Notes: generated from the sequence alone by a model not told the origin. Shown: positions 17,982-27,535, counted from the stretch's first letter. The stretch is 64,000 nucleotides of DNA from Mycobacterium sp. EPa45 (GCF_001021385.1 NZ_CP011773.1:4774001-4838000), one strand, 5' to 3'. Program-made: numbers and translations.

Positions 17982-18401
17982 ATGTCGATCGCCACTTCTG
18001 CCATTGCCCACGTGCGGCTGACCGTCACAGACATCGCCACCTCACGTCGCTTCTACGACAGCGTCTTCGGCTGGCCGGTGTTCGCCGAGCTGCCGGAGGA
18101 CGCCGATGACGCGACCCGTGAGCAGCTCTCATTCCTGTTCGGCGGGGTCATCTACAACATCGGCGACAACCTGATCGGGCTGCGTCCCACCGGTACGGGT
18201 GCCTTCGACGAGGATCGGGTCGGCCTCGACCATCTGGCTTTCGGCCTGCCCAGCCTCGAGGACCTGGAGCAGGCCGCCGCCCACCTCGACGCACTCGGTA
18301 TCGCACACGAGCCGATCAAGGACATCGGCGTGGCCTACATCCTCGAGTTCCGCGATCCGGACAACATCGCCCTGGAGTTGACCGCCCGCAAATCGGCCTA
18401 G
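17982..18401 (+). CDS. VOC/glyoxalase-fold protein
   Basis: 139-residue single-domain vicinal-oxygen-chelate protein with two beta-alpha-beta-beta-beta repeats: HVRLTVTDIATSRRFYDSVFGW opens the fold and AYILEFRDPDNIALEL closes it. His13 and the Glu of LEFRD/ALEL are candidate metal ligands. Family roles include glyoxalase, dioxygenase and antibiotic sequestration; none can be chosen. The ATG at 17982 has AGGA eight bases upstream; an ATG nine bases earlier is possible. It is divergent from the LLM gene. Confidence 0.82.
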   Translation: MSIATSAIAHVRLTVTDIATSRRFYDSVFGWPVFAELPEDADDATREQLSFLFGGVIYNIGDNLIGLRPTGTGAFDEDRVGLDHLAFGLPSLEDLEQAAAHLDALGIAHEPIKDIGVAYILEFRDPDNIALELTARKSA

Positions 18402-18404
18402 CCA

Positions 18405-18466
18405 CCGAGATCGACGTTTTGTCGGTCTCTACTCGCACTATCCCGGCGAAATGTCGGTTTGGGCGG
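18405..18466 (+). repeat. Interspersed intergenic repeat, copy 2 (full)
   Basis: 62-bp element from CCGAGATCGACG to GTTTGGGCGG, lying between the convergent ends of the VOC gene and the TDT transporter. It aligns without gaps to the reverse complement of 36996-37056. Shared blocks are CCGAGATCGACG, CTACTCGCACT and TGTCGGTTTGGGCG. Confidence 0.85.
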
Positions 18467-18474
18467 AGAAGGGC

Positions 18475-19599
18475 TTACCGGGCGGGGTCCTTGTAGGCCT
18501 TGATCGGCCCGGCAGCCGGTGGCGGGTTGAGCAGGTTGCCACGCAGACTGCCCCGGGTGGTGCGCACGGCAACCAGGAGCCACGTGCTCAAGAGCCCGAC
18601 GTAGGCCAGTCCGGCCGCCACCTTGAAGGCCGGCAGGTCGGTGTGCACGGCCAGCTGCGTGGTGCCGGTGACGAACGTGCCCACCGGGAATGTCAGGCTC
18701 CACCAGGTCAACGCGAACGGCATGCCGCGTCGCAGGGTGCGGATCGTCAGCGAGGTGGCCAGCGCGATCCAGAGCACCGCGAAACCCCACACCGGGACCC
18801 CGAAGATCACCGCGAACGCGTTCAGGTCCTCGGCCAGCTCCTGCTGCACAGCGAGAGCGGCGACATGCCCGAGAAGCCCTGCGGCGGTGATGGATTGGCC
18901 GACGGGACCGAGCACGATCCACAGCGTGGGCACCCTCGCCGTGCCGGATGTTCCGTAGAGCACCAGCCGGCTCCAGATCATGGTGATGATGATGAACGCG
19001 GCCACCAGCGAGAGTCCGAACATCGCATAACAGCCGTAGAGCATGGTGGCGCGGCCGGTTCCCGGCACCATGTGCGGGATGAGCAGGGCACCCGTTGCCG
19101 CCGAGACCATCGGTGGGACCACCGGCATCAGCCAGCCGCCGAACGCGGCGTCGGGTTCGACGTTGTGCTGGGTGAACATGAGAAACGGAATGCTCACCGC
19201 GGTGAACAGTCCGCCGATGGTGCCTGCCGTCCACAGCACCCAGTCCAGGTCGATGGCGAGCCGATCGCCGATGAGGTCGCGGCCGACCAGCACCGCGCCG
19301 GCGCCGACGGTCAACAGCGCCATCGGCGCCGCGCCGTAGAAGTGCGCCATCTGCGGATTGCGGGCGTGGGTGCGGGCGACCGTCGGATGGCGCAGCCAGT
19401 GCAGGCCGACAATCGCGATCAGCACGGCGAGCAATACCGTGGCGATCACCCAGACCATCTCGGCGAAGCCCCGGAGCCCCGGGACGTGGACCGGCAGCGT
19501 CGCGCCCGCGGTAGCCACGATCCCGGTACCCATGACCGACGCGAACCAGTTGGGCCCGATGTTGCCCAATTTTTCGACCCGGGTCTGCGGTGTTGCCAT
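18475..19599 (-). CDS. TDT-family (TehA/Mae1/SLAC1-like) transporter
   Basis: 374-residue integral membrane protein with about ten hydrophobic helices. The N-terminal NIGPNWFASVMGTGIVATA matches the start of the tellurite-resistance/dicarboxylate transporter (TDT) family, whose members export C4-dicarboxylates, sulfite, or conduct anions (SLAC1). The proximity of a lactate-oxidising enzyme suits an organic anion, and the sulfur genes downstream would suit sulfite, but neither is proven. The gene is convergent with the VOC gene and separated from it by the interspersed repeat. Confidence 0.85.
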   Translation of the reverse strand: MATPQTRVEKLGNIGPNWFASVMGTGIVATAGATLPVHVPGLRGFAEMVWVIATVLLAVLIAIVGLHWLRHPTVARTHARNPQMAHFYGAAPMALLTVGAGAVLVGRDLIGDRLAIDLDWVLWTAGTIGGLFTAVSIPFLMFTQHNVEPDAAFGGWLMPVVPPMVSAATGALLIPHMVPGTGRATMLYGCYAMFGLSLVAAFIIITMIWSRLVLYGTSGTARVPTLWIVLGPVGQSITAAGLLGHVAALAVQQELAEDLNAFAVIFGVPVWGFAVLWIALATSLTIRTLRRGMPFALTWWSLTFPVGTFVTGTTQLAVHTDLPAFKVAAGLAYVGLLSTWLLVAVRTTRGSLRGNLLNPPPAAGPIKAYKDPAR

Positions 19600-19691
19600 A
19601 ACTCACAGACGGTACGGCATGAAGAGGCCGTGATCGGGCCAGCGCAGGTTCATTGCAGGGCAGGGCCGAAAGTGCTTGACTGGCAAAGGTA

Positions 19692-20084
19692 ATGGCAATC
19701 GCACTCAACCACACCATCGTCGCCGCACACGACAAGCAGATGTCTGCTCGGTTCCTGACCGAGCTCTTCGGGCTACCGGATCCGGTGCCGTTCGGCCATT
19801 TCCTTGTGGTCACCCTCGACCATGGACTCAGCCTCGACTTCGCCGACGTGCCGGCCGATGAGCCAATTCACCCGCAGCACTACGCGTTTCTGGTGTCCGA
19901 GGACGACTTCGACGCGATCTACGGAAAGATCTCCGACCGAGGGCTGCCGCATTGGGCCGACCCCCGCGCCGCCCGGCCGGGCGAAATCAACCACAACGAC
20001 GGCGGCCGCGGCGTGTACTTCCGCGACCCGGCGGGCCACTACCTGGAGATCATCACCCGGCCGTACGGATCCGGAGCCGGCTAG
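19692..20084 (+). CDS. VOC/glyoxalase-family protein
   Basis: 130-residue VOC-fold protein: [24 protein letters not shown] at the start, [21 protein letters not shown] in the middle, and [22 protein letters not shown] at the end. His7, His62 and Glu120 are in the positions of the usual metal triad of the glyoxalase/dioxygenase fold. Substrate unknown. Its last four bases overlap the stop of the convergent Rrf2-type regulator. Confidence 0.83.
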   Translation: MAIALNHTIVAAHDKQMSARFLTELFGLPDPVPFGHFLVVTLDHGLSLDFADVPADEPIHPQHYAFLVSEDDFDAIYGKISDRGLPHWADPRAARPGEINHNDGGRGVYFRDPAGHYLEIITRPYGSGAG

Positions 20085-20554
20085 CCGCTGTGCCCGCGCC
20101 GGTCCTCCTGTTTGAGGTATGCGCGGGCCAGATCGGCAACGTGGCCGGGCAGGTGTCCGCTCGCCACGTCGGCCAGGCTGGTCTCCTCCAACACCGACCG
20201 CATGCTGGCACGCAGCGCGCGCCACACATCGGTCAGTGCGGCCGTGGGCCCGCTGTAGGGCAGGTCGCCCAGCCCGATGTCACGCACGCTGGCCAATGGC
20301 CCATCGATACAGCGCAACACGTCGGCGATGCTGATGTCGGCGGCCGGCCGGCCCAATTCGTAGCCGCCGTCACGGCCGCGGTGACTGCGCACCAGCCGGT
20401 CGGTGCGCAGATCAGAAAGGATGTCGACCAGGAACTGCGCGGGGATGCCCTGAGCCTTGGCCAGGTCGTCTGTCTTGACCAGCGCGCCTGTGTCGACGGA
20501 CGCGAGCTGGATCATGGCGCGGACGGCGTACTCCGCCTTCGCTGACATCCGCAT
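20081..20554 (-). CDS. Rrf2-family transcriptional regulator (Rv1287-like)
   Basis: 157-residue winged-helix regulator of the Rrf2 family: [16 protein letters not shown] at the start, helix-turn-helix around [19 protein letters not shown], and wing [30 protein letters not shown]. It has only one cysteine (in VLRCIDG) and so lacks the three-Cys iron-sulfur cluster of IscR/NsrR. From memory it is very close to M. tuberculosis Rv1287, which lies next to the cysD-cysN operon; here four genes intervene. Control of sulfur genes (as for CymR in Firmicutes) is a reasonable guess only. Confidence 0.88.
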   Translation of the reverse strand: MRMSAKAEYAVRAMIQLASVDTGALVKTDDLAKAQGIPAQFLVDILSDLRTDRLVRSHRGRDGGYELGRPAADISIADVLRCIDGPLASVRDIGLGDLPYSGPTAALTDVWRALRASMRSVLEETSLADVASGHLPGHVADLARAYLKQEDRRGHSG

Positions 20555-20590
20555 CCCGCGAATTCTGCCACTGCCACCACGGCAGCCTTG

Positions 20591-21751
20591 TCACGAGGCG
20601 TCTGGCGCAGGTGCCGGTGCGGCGTCGTTGTGCTGAGGCGGCTGATGCGGAGTGAGTGCCTTACGCAGGGTGTCGGCGAACCGGTCGAGCGACGTGCGAA
20701 CCTGGTTGACCGGATTCTCGGCCCGCCGCTGGACCGGGGACTGCGAAGCCTTCGTACGCGGCACCGCCTTGTTTCCGTCGCTCAGATCCGTGGCTCCGTT
20801 GGGCACTGCCTGCGTCGGGTCGACAGCGGCCGCCGCGATGTCGGTGTCGGCCGGATCGGTCGAGATCCCCGGCTTGGCCGACGGCCCCGGCTTAGCCGAC
20901 GGGCCCGGTTTCGTGGACGCGCCCGGCTTGGCCGAGGCGGCCACTCCCCGCCGGTGACTCAGCGTGCGGCGCAACGACGCCAAGCTGTCGGCGGTCCCGG
21001 ACAGGGTGACCGTCGGCGTCGCTTTCGGCCGAGACTGTGCGGGCCGGCGCAGAATGTCAGCCAGCTCGGTCAGCCGCTGACGAACCTCGGTGCGGATCGC
21101 CTTGACGATCCTCGACGGCGGACCCACGGGTACCGCGACTACCCGAAGCGCAGTGCTGATCGCGGCGTCGACGTCACCGTCGGTGAGCGCAGCCAGCGTG
21201 TCCGCGATCAATCTTGGCTTGGCGACGGCGATCCGAGCGGCGGCGACGGTGGCTTCGACGACCTGCACGCTGACATAGCCGACGTAGTCGGCCACCGACG
21301 TCACAGCGTGCTGCAGGGCGCGATCCTCGATCACCACCGGAGAAGCGTTGACCGGCGCGACAGTGGCCGGCTTGCCACTGAGAAGGTCGGCGACCGCCTT
21401 GGGCGGTACATACGGCTGTGGGGACGGAATGCGACTCGGCGCCGGTTTCCCGGGGGTCTCGCTCCACAGCGCTTCATCCACCGCTCGCCCACTGAGCATC
21501 GTGACATTGGTGACGACTCCGGCGACCACTCTCTTGAACGGGTCCGCCGCACTCGAGTTACCGGCATCCCGCGTCAGCGTGTCGAGCAGCGCCCGGTCGA
21601 GTGCTGCGGTTGATGTCGTGCTGTCGGCCGAGAGCTTCACCGGAGGAACGCGGACATCCGACTGGGGCGCCGAAACCGGGTTGACGACCACGACCGTAGC
21701 GCCGATCAGGGCTACTCCCGTCGTGAAGATCGCACCAATCCCGCGCCGCAC
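20591..21751 (-). CDS. Exported mycobacterial protein of unknown function with Lys-Pro-Gly repeats
   Basis: 386 residues from GTG 21751, which has AGGGAG six bases upstream (a TTG at 21781 is less likely). The N-terminus (GIGAIFTTGVALIGATVVVVNPVSA) is a signal peptide or membrane anchor. The middle is helical with Ala/Val-rich stretches. Near residue 280 there is an imperfect repeat (AKPGASTKPGPSAKPGPS), followed by a disordered tail ending in APAPAPDAS. No known domain recognised. It shares its promoter type with the next upstream gene (21930-23039), another exported protein, suggesting both are induced by the same envelope signal. Confidence 0.7.
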   Translation of the reverse strand: MRRGIGAIFTTGVALIGATVVVVNPVSAPQSDVRVPPVKLSADSTTSTAALDRALLDTLTRDAGNSSAADPFKRVVAGVVTNVTMLSGRAVDEALWSETPGKPAPSRIPSPQPYVPPKAVADLLSGKPATVAPVNASPVVIEDRALQHAVTSVADYVGYVSVQVVEATVAAARIAVAKPRLIADTLAALTDGDVDAAISTALRVVAVPVGPPSRIVKAIRTEVRQRLTELADILRRPAQSRPKATPTVTLSGTADSLASLRRTLSHRRGVAASAKPGASTKPGPSAKPGPSAKPGISTDPADTDIAAAAVDPTQAVPNGATDLSDGNKAVPRTKASQSPVQRRAENPVNQVRTSLDRFADTLRKALTPHQPPQHNDAAPAPAPDAS

Positions 21752-21797
21752 CGTCTGCTCCCTCCAGGCGACCCCGGCCAATTTCCGGCTTAAGAAT

Positions 21798-21816
21798 ACC
21801 TGAGAGGAAACTTAGA
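21798..21816 (-). promoter_or_regulatory. MprA-box-like direct repeat, promoter of 20591-21751
   Basis: On the minus strand the 8-mers TCTAAGTT and TCTCAGGT are separated by three bases, the 8+3+8 architecture reported (from memory) for the MprA envelope-stress regulator. A TATTCT -10 element overlaps the end of the second 8-mer (21793-21798). The first half is degenerate. Confidence 0.5.
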
Positions 21817-21874
21817 GAGAAAGACCCAATTCAAATTCGAGTAATCGAGCTAATTTGACGAATGGGAAAGCAGA

Positions 21875-21914
21875 GATGCCCCTCCTTTTCACACAGTTGA
21901 AAAGGAGGGGCATC
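21875..21914 (-). terminator. Strong hairpin terminator
   Basis: A perfect 16-bp inverted repeat: GATGCCCCTCCTTTTC (21875-21890) and its exact complement GAAAAGGAGGGGCATC (21899-21914) around an 8-nt loop. It starts 16 bases after the stop of the exported-protein gene at 21930. There is no long T-tract, as is usual for mycobacterial terminators. It should insulate the two exported-protein genes. Confidence 0.85.
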
Positions 21915-21929
21915 CCGTTGCGTGCGGAA

Positions 21930-23039
21930 CTACTCCGACGAGCCGCCGGCCGAGGCCTTGGCCGGCCGCTTCGAGCCTGCGACACCGTGCTTACCTCCGG
22001 ACTTACCGGAGTTGCCACTGTTCGCGTTGCCACTGTTCGAGTGATCAGTAGCGGAGGATCCCCCGCTACTCGACTTGGAGTTGCCGGCACCGCTGTCGTC
22101 GGCCGGCGACGACTGGTCCACGGCCGCCACCCGCAGGGCCGATGCCGAGGGGGATGCGGTCTTCGCCGCGGCAGGCGGCGGAGCCGGGTTGGTGGTCCCC
22201 AGCGCGGTCTGAACGTCCTTGACGACCGTCGAGATGACCGTGCGCACGCTCGGAACGAATGCCGAAATCGGAGCTGGCGCCGGCACGCCCGGTCCGATCG
22301 TGAGCGCGGTGAGGGTGCCTGGAAGGCCAGTAGGCCCGAATAGGCCGTCAACGACGACATTCCAGGTGTTCTCGATGGGATTCGCCGTGCTCAGCGCGGC
22401 AGCGGCGTCCTGGAAGATTTTCACGAACCTTCCCGCTACGACCAGGCCCTGATTCACCACGGCGGTGGAAATCTGCGGCGTCAACGCGGCCAATGCGGTG
22501 GCGACCGCGGCAGCGCGGGTGACCACGCCCGTCAAGACGTATTGCCCGGTGGCGAGCGCTTCCTGGCCGGCGGCCGAGATAGCGGCAACCACAGTGTTGA
22601 TAGCGCCGGGAATGTCCAAGGACAGCGCCTGTCCGGCGGCATTCCAGAAACCCTCGCTGAGGACCAAGGCACTGGTCCCCAGCCCCTTGCCGGTTTGGAA
22701 GAGATAGTCGGATCCGTTGAGACCCAACTGACTCACGATCGGCAGATGGTCTTTGATGATCTGAGGTAGGAGACCATTTGCCGCCGGGGTGCTCCACGGC
22801 GCCGGGAGTGGCAGCAAAGGAGCGGCCACGTCGAAGGTGTACTTGTTTGCCGCACCCAGGCTGAGGAGGAGCTCAGACAGTGGGCTGTCGAACCCAGCCA
22901 GCGCGACCTGGTTGGCCGACGGCAGGTGGAGGTCAGGCAATGCGAGATTGGCCTGCGTTACCGGCGTCATTGCAATCGCGCTGGCGCCGACAACGGCGGC
23001 AGTTCCCGCAACAAGTTGTGAGCGTATGGAGATTTCCAT
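21930..23039 (-). CDS. Exported mycobacterial protein with Ser/Gly/Asn-rich tail
   Basis: 369 residues with ATG at 23039 preceded by GGAGGG at five bases. Residues 1-31 are a signal peptide (SQLVAGTAAVVGASAIAMTPVTQA). Residues 31-280 are Ala/Val/Leu-rich with repeated amphipathic helices, as in a family of mycobacterial exported proteins often loosely labelled PE-PGRS-like. Residues about 300-369 are low complexity (SGNANSGNSGKSGGK). No PE, PPE or enzymatic domain is visible. A strong hairpin terminator follows the stop. The promoter carries a clean MprA-box-like repeat. Function unknown, envelope location likely. Confidence 0.75.
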   Translation of the reverse strand: MEISIRSQLVAGTAAVVGASAIAMTPVTQANLALPDLHLPSANQVALAGFDSPLSELLLSLGAANKYTFDVAAPLLPLPAPWSTPAANGLLPQIIKDHLPIVSQLGLNGSDYLFQTGKGLGTSALVLSEGFWNAAGQALSLDIPGAINTVVAAISAAGQEALATGQYVLTGVVTRAAAVATALAALTPQISTAVVNQGLVVAGRFVKIFQDAAAALSTANPIENTWNVVVDGLFGPTGLPGTLTALTIGPGVPAPAPISAFVPSVRTVISTVVKDVQTALGTTNPAPPPAAAKTASPSASALRVAAVDQSSPADDSGAGNSKSSSGGSSATDHSNSGNANSGNSGKSGGKHGVAGSKRPAKASAGGSSE

Positions 23040-23083
23040 TTCATCCCTCCCGGGCTGGGGTCAACACTGACAAAGCCGAAGAT

Positions 23084-23102
23084 ACCTGAGAGAAACCTGA
23101 GG
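23084..23102 (-). promoter_or_regulatory. MprA-box-like direct repeat, promoter of 21930-23039
   Basis: On the minus strand: CCTCAGGT, three bases, TCTCAGGT. This 19-bp arrangement of two 8-mers with a 3-nt spacer matches the described MprA box. The distal end overlaps a TATCTT -10 (23079-23084), and the site lies 45-63 bases before the ATG. Confidence 0.6.
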
Positions 23103-23308
23103 GAAATCCAAAATTGACGTTTTCGCCGAAAATTTTTCCTAACGCACAGGTCAAAATTTTCTCGAGAGAAGCTCCGCGCAGAGTCAAATATCGGCTTGAC
23201 GTGCATATATACGACTCTCTTGGGGCTGTCAGCAAAGTACTCAGCGTTCGCCGTGACAACAAATTTGCTACGACTCACCGCTGACAGACCCGACCGGGGG
23301 CTGTCTTT

Positions 23309-23338
23309 TCTCAGGTTTGGGGGCCCAGCTTCTCAGGT
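23309..23338 (+). promoter_or_regulatory. Third pair of TCTCAGGT 8-mers
   Basis: TCTCAGGT occurs at 23309-23316 and again at 23331-23338, 22 bases apart, exactly twice the 11-base period of the other two sites. It points rightwards, opposite to the flanking genes, and may be an auxiliary regulator site rather than a promoter. Confidence 0.4.
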
Positions 23339-23356
23339 ATCGGCCCGGGGGCGTCC

Positions 23357-23956
23357 TCAGTCTGGGATGGCTTGCCCTGCAGGCACGACGACAGCGAACA
23401 AATCACTCAGCGCGGCGAGGCTTGCCGCCTGCAGAGTTGCCGCAGGCACGTCGCCGCCGTCAACACCTGGCAACGATCGCGTCGCGGTCGCAGCCGCCAC
23501 CACAGTGGGCGCGTAGCCGAGGTTGAACGCACCTCGCGCGGTGGAGTTCACACACATGTGCGTCATGAATCCGCCGATGATCAGGTTCTCGGCGCCGACC
23601 GATTTGAGCCGTTCCTCCAGATCGGTGTGCACGAACGAGTTCGGATAGTTCTTGACCACGACCGGCTCGCCGTCGCGTGGCGCGACCCGGGACACGATCG
23701 CACCGCTCTCGCCGCTGATGTCGTAGAGCGACCCCGGGCCGTCGTCGTGCTGGATATGGATCACCGGGATGCCGGCCGTACGGGCACGATCCAGCAACGC
23801 AGCTACCTCGTCGAGTGCGGCTTGCACACCGTCGAGCTCCATGACGCCTTGGGTGTACGTGTTCTGGCAGTCGACCAGTATCAGTGTCGAGGTGCTCAGG
23901 CTCGGTGGGTCCAGTGGAAGGCCTGCGAGGCCGCGCAGGGTGTTGAGTTCAGTCAC
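23357..23956 (-). CDS. Isochorismatase-family cysteine hydrolase
   Basis: 199-residue alpha/beta hydrolase of the isochorismatase/nicotinamidase superfamily. The catalytic triad is visible: Asp29 (LILVDCQNTY), Lys102 (VVVKNYPNSF) and Cys135 (THMCVNSTARGAF). Family members hydrolyse amides (nicotinamide, ureidoacrylate, carbamoyl sarcosine) or isochorismate; the presence of the cysteine favours an amidohydrolase. It ends the minus-strand run cysD-cysNC-cysQ, nine bases after the cysQ stop, so it may be expressed with the sulfur operon, though a role there is not evident. Confidence 0.87.
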   Translation of the reverse strand: MTELNTLRGLAGLPLDPPSLSTSTLILVDCQNTYTQGVMELDGVQAALDEVAALLDRARTAGIPVIHIQHDDGPGSLYDISGESGAIVSRVAPRDGEPVVVKNYPNSFVHTDLEERLKSVGAENLIIGGFMTHMCVNSTARGAFNLGYAPTVVAAATATRSLPGVDGGDVPAATLQAASLAALSDLFAVVVPAGQAIPD

Positions 23957-23965
23957 GGCGCAACG

Positions 23966-24694
23966 CTACTGCGTCGCGGCCAGCACCGCCTCGACCAATT
24001 CAGGGCGGCACACCACGACATCGGGCAGCAGCGGGTCGGGCCGGTTGTACCGCAGCGGGGACCCGTCGATACGGGACGTATGCAGACCTGCGGCGCGGGC
24101 CACCGCTACCGGCGCGGCCGAATCCCACTCGTACTGCCCGCCTGCGTGCACGTAGACATCTGCGCGGCCCTGCACCACGGCCGCGACTTTGGCTCCGGCA
24201 GAACCCATTTCGACCAGCACCCCACCCAGCGCGTCGCGGACCTGCAGCGCGACCGCAGGAGGTCGGGTTCGCGACACCACGATCCGCGGAACCTGAGGCG
24301 CGGCTGGCGGCGCCAGCACAGCCGGGGTGGCCAAGGTGATGCCCTGCGCGGGCAACGCAACCGCGCCGGCGATCAGCTCGCCGTCCTCCCAGAGCGCGAC
24401 GTGCACGGCCCAGTCGTCACGGTCGAGTTCGGAGAATTCTCGGGTACCGTCGAGCGGGTCCACGATCCACACCCGCGAGCTGCGCAGCCGGATCGGGTCG
24501 TCGGCGCCCTCTTCCGAAAGCACGGCGTCGTCGGGCCGCGCTGCAGCCAGCGCCTCCATCAGATACTCGTGGGATCGCTTGTCACCCGCGGCTTTTCGCT
24601 CAGCACCGGACGCATCGGCCAGCTCGGCCCGCACGTCGAGCAGCAACTTGCCTGCCTGGGTCGCCAGCTCGGCCGCCAGCTCGTGGTCGGTCAC
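23966..24694 (-). CDS. cysQ: 3'(2'),5'-bisphosphate nucleotidase CysQ
   Basis: 242-residue inositol-monophosphatase-fold phosphatase that hydrolyses PAP/PAPS to AMP/APS and so controls sulfation and sulfate assimilation. Metal-binding motifs are present: [20 protein letters not shown] (DPxDGT) and [17 protein letters not shown] (WDxAA). The GTG start at 24694 overlaps the cysNC stop as GTGA, so the gene is translationally coupled to cysNC. In M. tuberculosis cysQ (Rv2131c, from memory) lies elsewhere, so this linkage is a notable difference. An upstream start (24742) would lie inside cysNC. Confidence 0.92.
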   Translation of the reverse strand: MTDHELAAELATQAGKLLLDVRAELADASGAERKAAGDKRSHEYLMEALAAARPDDAVLSEEGADDPIRLRSSRVWIVDPLDGTREFSELDRDDWAVHVALWEDGELIAGAVALPAQGITLATPAVLAPPAAPQVPRIVVSRTRPPAVALQVRDALGGVLVEMGSAGAKVAAVVQGRADVYVHAGGQYEWDSAAPVAVARAAGLHTSRIDGSPLRYNRPDPLLPDVVVCRPELVEAVLAATQ

Positions 24695-26541
24695 TCGGGA
24701 CCCTCCAATAGGTCGATGACCTGCTGGGCCAGCTCGTCGCACTCGCGCTCGGGGGTCAGCCGCAGATCCGGGTTCTTCGGTCGTTGGTAGGGACTGTCGA
24801 TCCCGGTGAAGTGGGTGATCTCACCCGCGCGAGCCTTCGCATACAGCCCCTTGGGATCACGGCGCTCGCAGTCCTCCAGCGGGGTATCGACAAAGATCTC
24901 GAAGAACTCCACTCCCTGGTCGGCGTGCACCTTGCGAGCCAGTTCCCGGTGTTCCTCGAGGGGACTGATGGCCGGCACCAAGACCGTCAGCCCGGCATCG
25001 GCCATCAAGGTGGCGATGTGGGCCAGCCGCCGCAAGTTCTCCGCGCGGTCCGCCATCGAGAAGCCGAGGTCGGCATTGAGTCCGTGCCGCAAGTTGTCTC
25101 CGTCGAGAATGTAAGCGGGGCAACCGTGTTCGAGCAGCTTCTGCTCAACCAGCACTGCGATCGATGACTTGCCGGAGCCGGACAGGCCGGTGAACCACAG
25201 CGTACGGCCCTTCGTCAGTCGGTCACCCGTGGTCACCAACGACTGGTGGCGCACGGTGTTCGGCGACGCGGTTCGCGCGGCCGCCGGCGCGGTGTCACGA
25301 ACCATTCCCGCAGCGACGGTCACGTTGGTGTCGGGGTCGATGAGGATGAACGACCCGGTGGCGGCGTTGCGCGAGTATTCGTCGAGCAACAGCGGCACCT
25401 GGGTGCGCAGGGTGACCCGGCCGAGTTCGTTGAGCTTCAACGCCGTTGCACTCTTGTCCCGGTGCAGGGTGTTGACGTCCAGGCGATAGTCCAGGGCAGC
25501 GACCCGCGCCCGCGTCGTACGGGTGGTCTGCTTGATGATGTAGTCGCGCCCGGGCTCCAGCGCGGACTCGTCGGCCATCCAGCAGACGGTGGCGTCGAAT
25601 TCCCGGGTGGCCACCGGCTGATTCTGCGGGCGGGCCAGCATGTCACCGCGCGAGATGTCGATGTCGTCGGCGAGACTGATCGATACCGCCATGGGCGGGA
25701 ACGCTTCCTCGACCGGGCCGGTCGGGCCGTCGATTGCGGTGATACGACTGGTCTTTCCGCTGGGCAGTACGACGACCTCGTCACCTGGACGCATCACACC
25801 GCTGGCGATCGTGCCGGCATAGCTGCGATGGTCGGCGTGTTCGATCGTCTGTGGCCGGATCACGTATTGCACGGGGAACCGCACGTCTACGAGATTGCGG
25901 TCACCGGCGATGTAGACGTCTTCGAGGTGGCTCAGCAGCGGCGGGCCGTCATACCAGGGTGCCTTGTCCGACTTGGTGACCACGTTGTCGCCGTTGAGCG
26001 CCGACATCGGGATGGTGGTCACGTCATGGATGTCGAGGCGGGCTGCGAAGGCGTGGAACTCCTCGCGGATCCACTCGAAACGTTCACGGTCCCAGTCGAT
26101 GAGGTCCATCTTGTTGACGGCCAAGACCACGTGCTGCACACCCAGCAGCGAGGCCAGGAACGCATGCCGGCGGGACTGCTCGAGCAGACCGTGCCGCGCG
26201 TCGACGAGCACGATTGCCAGCTGCGCGGTCGAGGTCCCGGTGACCATGTTGCGGGTGTACTGAAGGTGCCCCGGCGTGTCGGCGATGATGAATTTCCGCT
26301 TGGCCGTGGCGAAATAGCGGTAGGCGACGTCGATGGTGATGCCCTGCTCACGCTCGGAGCGCAGGCCGTCGGTCACCAGGGCAAGGTCGGTGTAATCGTT
26401 GCCCCGTTCGCGCGACGTCCGCTCAACCGCAGCGAGCTGGTCTTCCATCACGGCCTTGGAGTCGTAGAGCAACCGGCCGATCAGCGTGGACTTGCCGTCG
26501 TCGACCGAACCGGCGGTCGCGATCCGCAGAAGCGTTGCCAT
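24691..26541 (-). CDS. cysNC: Bifunctional sulfate adenylyltransferase subunit 1 / APS kinase (CysNC)
   Basis: 616-residue fusion. Residues about 1-430 are CysN, the GTPase subunit of ATP sulfurylase: G1 GSVDDGKST (11-19), G3 DTPGH, G4 NKMD, then two beta-barrel domains. Residues about 448-616 are CysC, the APS kinase: P-loop GLSGSGKSS (452-460), [12 protein letters not shown] and the serine-containing [10 protein letters not shown]. Together with CysD it makes APS from sulfate and ATP, then PAPS. Start at ATG 26541 because the GTPase fold begins at residue 4; an in-frame upstream start (26661) reads through the spacer and the end of cysD. Orthologous to M. tuberculosis Rv1286 (from memory). 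Confidence 0.96.
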   Translation of the reverse strand: MATLLRIATAGSVDDGKSTLIGRLLYDSKAVMEDQLAAVERTSRERGNDYTDLALVTDGLRSEREQGITIDVAYRYFATAKRKFIIADTPGHLQYTRNMVTGTSTAQLAIVLVDARHGLLEQSRRHAFLASLLGVQHVVLAVNKMDLIDWDRERFEWIREEFHAFAARLDIHDVTTIPMSALNGDNVVTKSDKAPWYDGPPLLSHLEDVYIAGDRNLVDVRFPVQYVIRPQTIEHADHRSYAGTIASGVMRPGDEVVVLPSGKTSRITAIDGPTGPVEEAFPPMAVSISLADDIDISRGDMLARPQNQPVATREFDATVCWMADESALEPGRDYIIKQTTRTTRARVAALDYRLDVNTLHRDKSATALKLNELGRVTLRTQVPLLLDEYSRNAATGSFILIDPDTNVTVAAGMVRDTAPAAARTASPNTVRHQSLVTTGDRLTKGRTLWFTGLSGSGKSSIAVLVEQKLLEHGCPAYILDGDNLRHGLNADLGFSMADRAENLRRLAHIATLMADAGLTVLVPAISPLEEHRELARKVHADQGVEFFEIFVDTPLEDCERRDPKGLYAKARAGEITHFTGIDSPYQRPKNPDLRLTPERECDELAQQVIDLLEGPE

Positions 26542-26605
26542 CAGCTTCTCACTCTCTTCTTCGCGCAAACCACTGCATTCCCCGTCGCTTCGCTCGCCCC
26601 GGCCA

Positions 26606-27535
26606 TCAGAAATACCCTTCCCGCTTACGGTCTTCCATGCCGGCTTCGGAAATACGGTCATCAGCGCGGGTGGCGCCGCGCTCGGTCAGCCGCGACAACG
26701 CGGTCTCTTCGATCACCTCGTCGACGGTGGCGGCGGTGGACTCCACGCATCCTGTGCATGTCACGTCGCCGACGGTGCGGAACCGCACCGAGGTCTCGAA
26801 CACCTTCTCGTCGGGCGCGGGCTGCAGGAACTCGTGGACGGCCAACAGCATTCCGTCACGCTGGAACACCTGCCTGGGGTGCGCGTAGTAGATGCCCGGG
26901 AGGGTGATCTCCTCGGCGCCGATGTAGGCCCAGATGTCGTACTCGGTCCAGTTGGACAGCGGGAACACCCGGATGTGCTCGCCCTTGCGGTGGCGTCCGT
27001 TGTAGAGGTTCCACAGCTCGGGGCGCTGCGCCTTCGGATCCCATTGGCCGAATTCGTCCCGGAAGCTGAAGACCCGCTCCTTGGCCCGGGCCTTCTCCTC
27101 GTCACGGCGAGCACCGCCGAAGGCGGCGTCGAACTTGTTCTCCCGGATCCCCCGCAACAACGTGACGGTCTGCAGCGGGTTGCGCGACGGCCCGTTGTCG
27201 ACGACCCGGCCGGCGTCGATGTCGTCCTGAACGCTGGCGACCACCAGCCGCAGCCCATAGCGCTCGACGAGCGCGTCGCGGGTGGCGATCACTTCTTCGA
27301 AGTTGTGACCGGTGTCGACGTGCATCACCGGGAACGGCAGCCGCCCGGGAGCGAACGCCTTGATCGCCAGATGCAACATCACGATCGAGTCCTTGCCACC
27401 GGAGAACAACAGCACCGGCCGTTCGAACTCGGCCGCGACCTCGCGGATGATGTGAATCGCCTCGGCCTCGAGCGACCGGAGGTGACTCAGCTCGTACTGC
27501 CCCGGTGTGGGGGTCTCGACCGCTGGACTAGCCAT
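26606..27535 (-). CDS. cysD: Sulfate adenylyltransferase subunit 2 (CysD)
   Basis: 309-residue PP-loop ATP pyrophosphatase, the catalytic subunit of ATP sulfurylase (sulfate + ATP to APS + PPi, driven by GTP hydrolysis in CysN). PP-loop SGGKDS at 45-50; conserved [26 protein letters not shown] and [14 protein letters not shown] follow. A GAGG ribosome site precedes the ATG by five bases and a near-consensus promoter lies 50-80 bases upstream. First gene of cysD-cysNC-cysQ; 64 bases separate it from cysNC. Matches Rv1285. Confidence 0.97.
   Translation of the reverse strand: MASPAVETPTPGQYELSHLRSLEAEAIHIIREVAAEFERPVLLFSGGKDSIVMLHLAIKAFAPGRLPFPVMHVDTGHNFEEVIATRDALVERYGLRLVVASVQDDIDAGRVVDNGPSRNPLQTVTLLRGIRENKFDAAFGGARRDEEKARAKERVFSFRDEFGQWDPKAQRPELWNLYNGRHRKGEHIRVFPLSNWTEYDIWAYIGAEEITLPGIYYAHPRQVFQRDGMLLAVHEFLQPAPDEKVFETSVRFRTVGDVTCTGCVESTAATVDEVIEETALSRLTERGATRADDRISEAGMEDRKREGYF

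Larger units (their letters stand above)
23040..23356. other. AT-rich regulatory intergenic region
   Basis: 317 bases, noticeably less GC-rich than the surroundings, between two minus-strand genes. It holds the MprA-box-like repeat at 23084-23102 with TATCTT as -10, a second pair of TCTCAGGT 8-mers on the plus strand (23309, 23331), an 8-bp inverted repeat CTGTCAGC/GCTGACAG at 23226 and 23280, and TATATA at about 23207 that could be a distal minus-strand -10 with TTGCTG 18 bp upstream. No convincing ORF. Confidence 0.6.

Noticed and set aside
18398-19813. 471-codon minus-strand frame overlapping the TDT gene
   Set aside because: Out of frame with the TDT membrane protein at 18475-19599; Arg-rich shadow typical of high-GC genes.
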